Of a stretch of 64,000 nt of DNA, positions 36,901 to 47,895 are shown one piece after another. The translations under genes and the position numbers were made by a program. Position 1 is the stretch's first letter, and every line of letters begins with the position of its first letter. Source of the DNA: Letharia columbiana (lineage: Eukaryota > Ascomycota > Lecanoromycetes > Lecanorales > Parmeliaceae); assembly GCF_014066305.1 (NCBI RefSeq), contig NW_023501113.1:1-64000 (forward strand), written 5' to 3'. The notes under the pieces were generated by a model. That model was not told the origin of the DNA. It did no database searches and saw only the letters and a program-made list of their open reading frames with translations.

Positions 36901-39900
36901 TTAATATCTTCTATCTATATAGCTATTCGATATCTAGTTATCTTATTTAATATATCTATATTAATATTATATCTATATCGATTCTAATACTATAACTAGA
37001 TTACCTTACTTACTATATTCGAATTAATAGACGAATTTAAGAAATCTATTAATAGAGGCTTTAATAAGATATTAAGTTAAGTTATTATATTTCTAGATAA
37101 ATCTATTATATAGATAATACGTTATAAAGAGTATCTATCGAGATAGCGTAACGGTCTTATAATTAGTTAGAGAGATAAAGTAATTACTAAATTAGTTTAT
37201 TTATATAACTAGTAAATTTAAAGAAATTATTATTTAATTTAATAATTATATAATTAACTCTCTAAGCGAAGTAAAAGCATTTAAAAGAACGATATTTAGA
37301 CTATCTATGGTTTTTATAATAGTCTAAACAATCTATAAATTAAGGAAAAAAGTCCTCGTAAAATACTAAAAAATTTTTTATATAATACCATTTTTCGAAT
37401 TTGCAGTAAAGCCTTATAAAAGATATTATAAGAAATTTTTCTATTCTCTTCTTTACTTAATATTTATAATATTAAAGATTCGAGAGAAATAAAGTAACTC
37501 TCTTCTTTTTATTTTAAAATTATTATAAATTTCGAATATATAATTAAGTAAGATAAATCGAGTTAGTAATCTTCTTACTTAGATATTTAATTATTAATAA
37601 TTCTTATTATCTAATAATATAGTAAAGAATATCGCGATTATTACGAATCTATAATAGATTATTAGCGTTAATTAACTACGTAATTAAATCGATAAGAAAT
37701 CTAGTTAATTTCTTATTATACTTCGCGATTTTCGCTATTAATAAGATTAATTTCGAGATATAGCTAAATAATATATCGATCTTAAGATTAAAAAGAATAA
37801 GATAATAAATTAATAAAATAAGATTTAATAACGCTTAAAGTAAGTTAGTATTAAGATTAAGAAGCTATAAGAATATAATAGAGAGCTTTAATAATAGCTA
37901 ATAATAATACGATTAGATATATTTAAAGATTTATAAATTATCTCTAAGATATAAGCGTTAATCTTAATAGAGCCTATCTAAGTTTTATATCCTATTTATA
38001 GAAAAGAGAAGTTTATTAAGCTATTAAATTCTCTCTTCTTTATTAATAATAAGAATCTTATATAAAAGAATTAATTAGTTAAAATAAAGGAAAAGTTATT
38101 AGATAATAAGAATTACTATTCTATCGAGACGTCTTAAATTATCTATCTTCTATTATATATAGATAAAAAAGCGATCTTTTATACTCTAAATAGAAGATAT
38201 AGAGATATTATAAATCTTTATATATTAGTTAGCGAGGTTATAAACTAGCTAACTAAGATCTATAAAGAGATAAATCGTTATAAGAAGATAAGACGCGAAT
38301 ATAACTTCTTTTAATAGATAATTTAGCCCTTTAATAGATTCTATATAAAACTCGTTAGACTCGATTTTATACTTAACTATAACGAAATCTATCTAAGAAA
38401 TAATTTAAATATTAAGCTATAAATATATACTCGACTTTACTTTATTTTTATAGCCCTTTCTAATTATAAGTTTATACTTTTAAGAAATATTAAGAAATAT
38501 CTTATAGATAATAATAACTTATAGCGCGTAAACTATAAACTATATCTGGCTTTAGCCGTCGATAAAACGACTTCTAAAACTATTATAACTCGAATAAGAA
38601 AGATAATTACCGCTATAATCGAGGATTATATATCTTTCGCTATTATATCGAATACTTATATCTTAAATATCTTTTAGAGTATATCGAAGGCGATAATTAA
38701 TATAGATTTAAGAAACTTAATATATTTTAATTATAGAAAGATAGGTTATATAAGACGCGATTATTTAATATAGAGATAGACTAACGCTAATAAGAAGGCC
38801 TTATAAAAGATAAGAATCTACGAACTTATTATCGATAACGAATATAAGATAAATCTATTAGCCGACGCTTACGAAGTCTCTAAGAATTCGAGAAATAAAT
38901 AGCCTCTATTAAAGTTACGATAAGAGAAACTTATAATATATATCTATTAAATACTTTTAATAATTCTTTAATACGTTATTCTTTTAGAATATAAGTAACG
39001 CTATCATTATAGAGACGAAAATACTTACTTTAGAACGCTCTTATCGATAGTAAATATATTAAGATATATATAGTTATTAATAAGTCTCTAATTTATAGAG
39101 TTTATAAAGAATTACTATTAAAATCGATTTTACTATCGAAATCTAAATCTCTAAAGAATTATAATAATCGAATCGCGAAGAAGTCTATTATCTACTATTT
39201 ACTTTCGATAATAATAGTAAATAACTATCGAGAGAGAACGTATTCTATACTTATCGCCCTTCTTATATATAATATAATTTTAGAAAAACTATAAATAAAT
39301 AAGTATAGAGTACTTCTCGATATAATAAAAGATAAGATTCTTTTTATATTAGATCGCTATAATTATAACGATAATAAGACCTCGATAGCGAAGAATCTCG
39401 CTATCTTATTAAATTCGAAATCGAAATCCTCTATTCTATAGATTATCTTAAAGAAAGAATCTCCTTCTAAATCTATATATAACGACGACTCGAACTTTAC
39501 TATCGACTCGAACGTCTCTAGCGAATTAATTAATAAAAAGAGATTTATATCTACTCTTTAAAACGTAAAATAAAAATAAGATATAAACTTATAATTTATT
39601 AATATCGTCGAAATTAATATTATATTATACTATTAATTAGCGCGTAATAAGAGAAATCGACTATTTACTCTTATTATAAACGAGATCTATAACTCGCTAT
39701 TAAAGAAGTTATCTTCTTCGAAGAAATTATATAATTCTTATATATCGATTAATAAGCTATACTCTTATAACTTAGAAAAGAAGTATAAGAGGTATTATAA
39801 ATCGAATTATTCTATTTAAATTAGCGCTATCGAAATCGTTAGCCCTAAAGATATTAAAAGAAAACTTCTTATCGAGTATTATAACTATTTAAATATTTTC

Positions 39901-40084
39901 GATAGAATAAAGATAGATAAACTATTATTATACCGCCCTTATAATTATAAACTAAAGTTTATTAAAATCGATATCGTCGATTTATCGAAGAGTCGAGTTT
40001 ATTTAATATTCGAATATAAGTTAAAATAGATTAAGAAGTATTTAAATAAGTATTTGAAAAAGGGCTTTATAACACCTAGTCATA

Positions 40085-40460
40085 CTCCGTTCATATCCTC
40101 TATTTTATTTATTAAAAAATCAAATAAGGGTTTACGCTTTTATATAGATTATTAAAGGCTAAATATTATTATTAAGAGAAATCGATATTTAATTCTATTA
40201 ATAGACGAGGTTCTCGCGAGAATTTAGAGCTATAAATATCTTACTCGATTAGATATTATAGCCGTATTTAATAAATTACGTATATACCCCGAGAGTAAGA
40301 ATTTTATTATATTTATTATCTTTCTAGGCGTATATAAGTATTAAATACTCTTCTTCGATCTAATTAATAGTCTAGTTATCTATTAATAGTATATAAATAA
40401 TATTCTATTTAAGTATCTAAACGACTTCTATTAAGTCTATCTTAACGATATTCTTATTTA
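40085..40460 (+). pseudogene. Ty3/gypsy reverse transcriptase remnant
   Basis: Plus-strand readable pieces follow the RT core: ILFIKKSNKGLRFYIDY, LNIIIKRNRYLILLIDEVLA, YLTRLDIIAVFNKLRIYPES and YINNILFKYLNDF, ending in VYLNDILIYS where VYLDDILIYS is expected. Stops replace Arg, Trp and Gln codons. The catalytic YLDD reads YLND. The enzyme is dead, but the match with fungal gypsy RT is unambiguous. Confidence 0.88.
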
Positions 40461-40864
40461 TAGTTAATCGAGAAAGAAATATATTTTATATATTCGAAAG
40501 ATTCTTTAAAAGCTATAAAAGGTCGAATTATAGATAGATATTCTTAAATATAAATTTTATATCTAGAAGACGAAGTTTTTAGATCTTCTTATTTCGATTA
40601 ATAGTCTTTAAATAAACTCTATTAAAATTTAAGCTATTATTAAATAATCTACCTCTATTAATTTAAAGAAGATATAGACCTTTATTAGCTTTTATAACTT
40701 CTATTATTAATTTATAAGAGACTTTTCGAAAATTATAAAATTAATAATAAAACTTATAGTTAAAAAAGCGATATTTAATTAATTATCGATCTATTAGAAA
40801 GCCTTTTATTTACTAAAGATAGCCGTTATAAGAGCTTCGATTCTACGCTATTTCGATAAATTAA

Positions 40865-41060
40865 AGAATATTATACTTAAAACGAACTCCTCTAATTACA
40901 TTAATAATAATATTCTATTCTAATATAATAACGACGAAGTCTTATACTCGATAGCTTTCTATAATAAAAATCTTATCTTAGCTAAGTATAATTATTAGAT
41001 CTATAATAAGAAGTTACTAGCTATTATTCGCTATCTAAAATACTAATATCCTAAATTAAA
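40865..41060 (+). pseudogene. Ty3/gypsy RNase H remnant
   Basis: Directly downstream of the RT, the plus strand reads TNSSNYINNNILF, YNNDEVLYSIAFYNKNLILA and KLLAIIRYLKY. These track the gypsy RNase H core ETDASDxxxxxVLxQ, HPVAYxSKKxxPAExNY and KELLAIVxAxxxW. The key Asp of TDAS reads Asn. Confidence 0.75.
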
Positions 41061-41639
41061 ATATATCGATATTTCTATTAAGATCTTTACGAACTATAAA
41101 GGCTTAATATACTTTATTAAAGAAAGAGATCTAAGTCGTCGCTAAGCCCGCTATTTAAATATACTATTTAAATTTAATATTAAAATTATCTATCGCCTAA
41201 AATCTTAAAATATTAAGATCGACGTACTTATATATATAGTCGATTCTAAGTTAAATAGCTTTAAGAATAAACGCTTAAAGTAGTAATATTAGATAATACT
41301 TATATCTAATTATTTAAAACTTAATAATAGCGATATCGAGATATATATTATTAATAACTCTATCTTTTATAGAATAGTCTAAGAAAATAAGGTTAATAAG
41401 TTATATAACGAGATTTATAAGATAATTACGAAAGATAAGAATAAACTTCACGAAGTTACGCTTAATAAGTGTACTATAGAGAATAAGATACTCTATTATA
41501 AAGATCGCTTATAGATATTAGAAGATCTATATATCGACGTTATTCGCGAAGTATATAATTAGCTCTTATATAAATATCTTAATATAGTTTATATTTATAA
41601 GCTACTTAAGCGAAAATATTATTAATAAGATATAAAAGC

Positions 41640-41975
41640 TATCGTTACTATCTATATTCGAAACTACTACGTCTACTATAGATCTAAAACCTCTTATAAT
41701 CGAGAATATAATCTACTATAATCTCTATTAATTTCTTAAAAGCGATAATAGAATATCTCGATAGACTTTATAACGAGTTTATCTATATTCGATAAATATA
41801 ACGCTATCTAAGTAGCGATAGATCGACTTATTAAGAAATAATACTACGTTATATACTCTAATATAGATAAAGAAACTATAATCGAAAAGACGATTAATAT
41901 ATTACTTAAGAAGATCTTTCGCTTATATAATCTATCGACGTTAATAGTTTCGAATAAAGACTCTTAATTTATATC
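41640..41975 (+). pseudogene. Ty3/gypsy integrase remnant
   Basis: Plus-strand pieces ISIDFITSLSIFDKYNAI, VAIDRLIKK and LYNLSTLIVSNKDS correspond to the integrase core around the first and second catalytic Asp (MDFITGLP, VVVDRLTK, HGLPxxIVSDRGxQF). The second Asp has become Asn (VSNKDS). Position after RNase H is as expected for Ty3/gypsy. Confidence 0.75.
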
Positions 41976-43667
41976 GATAATATAAAAAGTCTTTTATAAA
42001 TGACTTAAAATTAAGGCTAAGTTATTAATAGTCTTTTATTTTAAAATTAATAAATAGACTAAACGAGCTAATTAGAATATAGAACGTTATCTTCGAACGT
42101 ATTATAACTATATATAAGACGATTAATCTAGATAATTATCTATTATCGAGTTCGCTAATAATAATACTACTTTTATAATAACGAGTATCTTATTATTCTT
42201 TATAAATAAGAGCTTTTATTCTTAAATAAGTTTTAGCTTAGATATTATCGACTATAATATTACTCATAAGTACTTTAACGCTATTTAAGTAGAGAATATT
42301 ATTAAGTATATATAGTAGATTTTTAATTATATTCGAAGTAATATAAATTACGTTTAAAAGGTTATAATAATCTAGATTAATAAGTAATATTAGAAGATTA
42401 CTTTTAAAGTAGACGATATAATCTTTCTTAGTAGTAAGAATATTATCTTAAATTAATTATCTCGAAAATTAAATAATAAGAGATATAGCTTATTTAAAGT
42501 TATAGATCTTATAGAAATCTTATATCGCTTAAAGCTTTTAGTAAGTATAAAGATTTATAATATATTTTATCTTAATCTCTTAAGTCTTATATCGATAAAC
42601 CTCTTATCTAAATAGATTAATTCTTTATCGAAGTATATTATTATCGAGAGCCGAATCGAATAAATAATAAAGAAGATTATCGTCTTTAAATTTATTAATA
42701 ACTCAATTTAAGTATTAGGTAAAATAAAGAGAGTCTCAATAATAATCTTAAATAATATAACTCGAACGATAGCGAATTCGAAAATTATTAAGATATAATC
42801 GACGATTTCTATAAATAATACTCGAAAGTAGTTTATTAGAGACGATAATATCTCGAATATCGCGTTTTTAAACGAATTAAAACTATTCGATATATATAAT
42901 AACTTTATTTTTTTCGCGTTCGTAATTCGATTTTTTAGATTTATATTACTTTATAATAGTCTTAGTTTAAATCTATTAAGTTAACTTTTCTTATTAATAT
43001 AACTCTTAATATATTTTAAAGCTATATTAGATTATACGCGAATCTTACTATTATTATCGCTAAATATAATTAATATTAACTAAATAATATATTATAAAGA
43101 GACTTACGCTAAACTAATTTAATATTAAATTAAAGTTTAACGTCTATAACTCGATTTAATTTAAGATCTCTTAATTAATTAAGTTATATTATTTTATTAA
43201 TATTCTTTACGCTAAAATATTAACTCGAGAATTACTATTATCTATTAAAATACTTATAATTACTACTTATCTATTATTATATCAATTTCTTTTAGACTAG
43301 AATTTCTATACTCGCTATATCTCTAACTAGCGATAATGTTAACGTAAAGATTAAGATATAAGCTCTCGCTATTTATACTATCGCTAGAGAAAGACCGTAG
43401 TATTAAAGATCTTAGATATTAAAAGTTCTTTATTATTTCATCAATTTTTAAGCGAGCGTATATATATACTATTTTTACTACTCTTCTACTTATTAATTAT
43501 AAAGATATAATTCTATAAGAGAAAGAGAATAGTATTATAAGCGTATTCTATATCTCTCTTAATATATTATTTAGCTCTATAATCTATTAAGATCTAGCGT
43601 ATCTTAATAGAGATATCTACTACTATCTAATATCTTCTATCTATATAGTTATTCGATATCTAGTTTA

Positions 43668-43972
43668 TACAAAGATATAGAGAAAAGAAAAGAAAAGAAA
43701 CAGTACTGATTAAAGGGGTTGTCTTCGGGCCATGCCTCCTCAATTCTGTCCCGTCTTACTTCCATCAAAGTCCCTTATGTTGTCCGTTCTATTGCCTTCC
43801 GTCAAGTGTCAGTTGATCGGTTGGCTTTCATATAGTGCTCTCAGTAGTGCTCTGTCCAGTGGTCCCAGTAGTAGTGCTCTGTTCAGTGCTCTCGGTAGTG
43901 CTCTCAGTAGTGCTCTGTCCAGTGGTCCCAGTAGTCTCTTCAGTAGACAGGTTTAGCAATGTAATTCAAAAG
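43668..43972 (-). repeat. GC-normal minisatellite segment, inverted relative to 46.2-47.1 kb
   Basis: From 43,836 to 43,950 the minus strand reads actactgggaccactggaca-type units, as in 46,541-47,050. The outer edge, on the minus strand ttgctaaacctgtctactg, equals 46,221-46,246. Upstream 43,700-43,830 is unique-looking, non-RIP sequence. A short gaaaagaaaagaaa run sits at about 43,682. Confidence 0.75.
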
Positions 43973-44189
43973 AATAATTTAAAACGAAAAGGGTAATAAT
44001 TTAATAGACTAACTATATAGAGTAGTTATTAGCCTCGTCGATTATTTACAAATTAAATTACTATTTTATATTATAAAATAGTAATTTAATTATAAAGTTA
44101 TCTTATACGACGTTAGCGTAACTACTTATTTAAATATAGTAAAAATAAAGAAATAATCTATCTATCTATCTAGATATTATTATATATAT

Positions 44190-45985
44190 CTCTTATTCTT
44201 ATAATATATAATAACTATAAGCTATTTAGTTAGTTACTTAATTAGTACTATTTACTTTACTAGCTTATTACTCTACTTAGCTAGTTACTTAATTAGTTAC
44301 TTACTTAGCTACTTAATCTAATATTCTATAAGAGAAGAAGTAATATAATATAGAGAATATTACGAAGATAGTTAGTAGTAGTAGTAATATAATAGATCTA
44401 CTCTCTACGATCTTATATTAGCTTAATACTTAGTAAGAGAAGAAATTATTATAGTAGATAAATATAAAGAATATTACGAAGATAGTTATTAGTAGTAGTA
44501 ATATAATAAGTTTACTCTTTACGATCTTATATTAATCTAATACTTAGTAAGAGAAAGAACTATTATAGTAGATAAATACGAAGAATATTACGAAGATAGT
44601 TATTAGTAGTAGTAATATAATAGATTTACTCTTTACGATTTTATACTAGTTTAATATTTAATAAGAAAAGAAATTACTATAGTAGATAAATATAAAGAAT
44701 ATTACGAAGATAGTTAGTAGTAGTAGTAATATAATAGCTCTACTCTTTATAATCTTATATTAGTCTATTTAGTTAGCTACTTAGCTAGTTACTTAATCTA
44801 ATATTCTATAAGAGAAGAAATAATATATTATAGAGAGAATTACGAAGATAATTAGCAGTAGTAATAATATAATAAATCTACTCTTTACGATCTTATACTA
44901 GTTCGATACTTAGTAAGAGAAGAAATTACTATAGTAGATAAATGCGAAGAATATTATAAAGATAGTTAGTAGTAGTAATAATATAATAGATTTACTCTTT
45001 ATAATCTTATATTAACTCGATATTTAATAAGAAAAGAAACTACTATAGTAGATAAATATAAAGAATATTATAAAGATAGTTAGTAGTAGTAGTAATATAA
45101 TAGATCTACTCTTTACGATTTTATATTAGTCTAATACTTAATAAGAGAAGAAATTACTATAGTAGATAAATATAAAGAATATTACGAAGATAGTTAATAG
45201 TAGTAATAATATAATAAATCTACTCTTTACGATCTTATATTAATTTATTCAGTTAGCTACTTAGCTAGTCACTCAGTCAGCCACTTAGCTAGAGTACTTA
45301 GTTAAGTAAGAGGAGGAAACATTATAACAGGTAAATAAGGAGAATACTACGGAGAAACCAAGCGGTAATAAAGCTATTATTATTAAGAATATCGCTTAGC
45401 TCTTTAAGATTTTACATTATATACTCTCTATAATCTTACGTTAAATTATTATATAATAAGTAAAGAATAATATTATAATTTAATCTACTATCTTCGCGTA
45501 TCTAGATAATATTATATTATAATATATTACTATAATAAATATATAAGAGAAAAATCTACTACGTCGATTATAACTAATTAGATCTCTATAGATAAAAATT
45601 ATCTATCGAATAATATATATTTAAATAAATTAAAATTATTCGATATGTCGAAATATAGCTCTCGCGTATTTTAGTTATTATATTTTTTAATTATCTAATT
45701 TTATACTATATTTAGAATTTAATCTCGAAGAGATTTTAAAGAATTAATTCGTTCGTTCTATATATTATATATCTAAAATTCTAATAAGATATCTTCTTTT
45801 AATAGTTATTTTATTATTTAAAAGCTTTTACTACGATAGAAGAACTCGTAAGATATCTACTATTAATTAGTCTAATATCTTTAATTCTTTTTAATATTTC
45901 GATACTTCTTACTACGAGAATATAGTATTTCTCTATTTTTTATAAATAATTATTATATACTTCGTTAGAGAGATATATTTATAAC
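44190..45985 (+). mobile_element. Repeat family A, copy A4 (inverted, VNTR-expanded, RIP-mutated)
   Basis: Reverse complement of the family seen in A1-A3. A unit of about 115 bp (tactctttacgatcttatat .. gaagaatattacgaagatag) occurs about eight times between 44,390 and 45,250, whereas A3 has it once (about 36,440-36,600). At 45,320-45,420 a less mutated piece retains cggagaaaccaagcggtaat, the coding sequence for EKPSGN. 45,560-45,960 matches the 35.1-35.3 kb and 8.6-8.9 kb parts of the family. Confidence 0.7.
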
Positions 45986-46275
45986 GTAATATAGTAGCGA
46001 TTATAATTTAATAGCCTAGTAATATAACTATAAAGATCGTTATAATAAGAGTCTTATTATTAAAGAAGTTTATAAGATATATATGTAATGAAAGAAGAAG
46101 AATAAGTGAAATTTAAAGAGATTTGTTACTCTTCGGTAAAGGTTTTGCCGAGATCTATGATATTACCTAATCGGGTTAGCGGTAGAAGGGTAGGGCTGTT
46201 CCCGCTTTGAATCATTCTTTTGAAATTCGTTGCTAAACCTGTCTACTGCTGCGCACTTATCTACATTGCTGCGCG

Positions 46276-46540
46276 CCTACCTACCTACCTACCTACCTAC
46301 CTACCTACCTACCTACCTACCTACTTACCTACCTACCTACCTACCTACCTACCTACCTACTTACCTACACTGCTGCGCAGCTACCTACCTACCTACCTAC
46401 CTACCTACCTACTTACCTTCACTGCTGCGCAGCTACCTACCTACCTACCTACCTACCTACTTACCTTCACTGCTGCGCAGCTACCTATCTACCTACCTTG
46501 CTGCGTAGCTACCTACCTACCTACCTACCTACCTACTTTA
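46276..46540 (+). repeat. (CTAC)n microsatellite with a ~50-bp higher-order period
   Basis: Runs of ctac are broken regularly by cactgctgcgcag near 46,369, 46,419, 46,468 and (variant) 46,497. Not RIP-mutated. The plus strand reads endless LPTY repeats. Confidence 0.9.
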
Positions 46541-47050
46541 CTGGGACCACTGGACAGAGCACTGGACAGACCACTGGACAGAGCACTGGACAGAGCACTA
46601 CTACTGAGAGTACTGGACAGAGCACTACTGGGACCACTGGACAGAGCACTATTGGGACCACTGGACAGAGCACTGGACAGAGCACTACTACTGGGACCAC
46701 TGGACAGAGCACTACTGGGAGCACTACTGGGACCACTGGACAGAGCACTACTACTGGAAGCACTGGACAGCGCACTGCTGGGAGCACTGGATAGAGCACT
46801 ACTACTGGGACCACTAGACAGAGCACTACTGAGAGCACTACTGGGACCACTGGACAGAGCACTACTACTGGGACCACTGGACAGAGCACTACTGAGAGCA
46901 CTACTGGGACCACTGGACAGAGCACTGCTACTGAGAGCACTGGACAGAGCACTGCTACTGGGAGCACTGGACAGAGCACTGCTGGGACCACTGGACAGAG
47001 CACTACTACTGAGACCACTGGATAGAGCACTACTGGGAGCACTGCAGACA
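46541..47050 (+). repeat. ggacagagcact minisatellite
   Basis: Made of 12-bp and 9-bp modules (ggacagagcact, actgggaccact, actgagagc) in variable order. Because the modules are multiples of three and lack stop trinucleotides, long frames stay open in several phases and on both strands: PLDRALL, GTTGQSTT and, in reverse, LSSGPSSA. I read these frames as by-products, not genes. Confidence 0.9.
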
Positions 47051-47389
47051 GCATAGGCTGACAAGAGGTGGTCCGGTAAAGCTACATCATGGGGCATACC
47101 TCACCACTACACCATATCCTTATAGATCAGTCTCGCGCATAAAGATCTGTCAATAAGTCGTTTAACGACGTGTTTCTGGCACAGTCTAGCCGTCTGATAC
47201 GCGATGTACAGGGAGTGCAGTTATAGAGCTCCATTTTGGTGTGCCCCAGCCCATTTTTTTTTCACCACTCTATATAGAGGTTCTGCCCGATTTTTAGATA
47301 GTAATTACTTATAATCTACTTAAATAGCTACAGTGACTACTGTAACGGCTACTTGAATGTGGTTCTATGTCTATGTAATGCGAAATACC
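47051..47389. other. Spacer, mixed composition
   Basis: No gene seen. agctccattttggtgtgcccc at about 47,229 resembles agctccaattttggccc at about 52,456. A short AT-rich piece lies at 47,290-47,335. Confidence 0.4.
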
Positions 47390-47462
47390 TCTTGCGCACA
47401 TTTGGCGGTGGTTACGGCGAAAATTTGGTGGGTGGCCCCCGCAAATGGTTTTGCAAAGAGGA
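47390..47462 (-). repeat. ~80-bp dispersed repeat, inverted copy of 32,239-32,334
   Basis: acatttggcggtggt, gcgaaaatttggtggg and gcaaatggttttgcaaagag match the reverse complement of the copy upstream of the DUF6594 gene. It lies about 430 bp upstream of the retropepsin-like gene. Confidence 0.65.
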
Positions 47463-47895
47463 TTAACCCCTGCCCCTTGGGCGCAGTGGTGGCGCTTGGT
47501 CTCAGCCGCAATTACAGCCTCAACAGACTACCATCTTCCATCTCATAACTCGTCTGTTCTCCAAACTCTGATTCCAATTTCATCAAACAATTATAACCCA
47601 CACATCAATTACCATATCAATTGTACCAGAGATGTGTAGGCAGTGAAAAAAATCCTGATCCATCCAATATCTGCAACTTACTTGGCCTAAAAAGTATACC
47701 GCTGCCAAATTTCGCGGCATACAGGATGGCAGTAATATCGGAATAAGATGCAGCCTTTTTTAAAGAGGTAATGGCGTACAAATACTCAAATCCTTTGTTG
47801 CATCTCTTAACTCAGATTCAATACGACCCAAAATTCAAGCAGCCGATCTAAGCCCAGAAGTCGCGCCTGACGAAAGGTACGAGAAAGATCTTGAA

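Larger units (their letters stand above)
36901..43667 (+). mobile_element. Ty3/gypsy LTR retrotransposon, RIP-degraded, 5' LTR mostly lost
   Basis: The plus strand carries RT, RNase H and integrase remnants in gypsy order. aatatcttctatctatatag followed by attcgatatctagtt occurs at 36,903 and again at about 43,627, so only about 40 bp of the left LTR end remain beside an apparently fuller right LTR. The junction with copy A3 at 36,900 explains the loss. Confidence 0.8.

Noticed and set aside
46276..46540. Telomeric or subtelomeric repeat
   Set aside because: (CTAC)n lacks the CCCTAA pattern of fungal telomeres, and unique genes lie on both sides.
46220..47056. Long plus-strand frame (278 codons) and long minus-strand frames over the same bases
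   Set aside because: The sequence is a pure microsatellite plus minisatellite. Frames are open in several phases because the modules lack stops, with no domain or splice structure.
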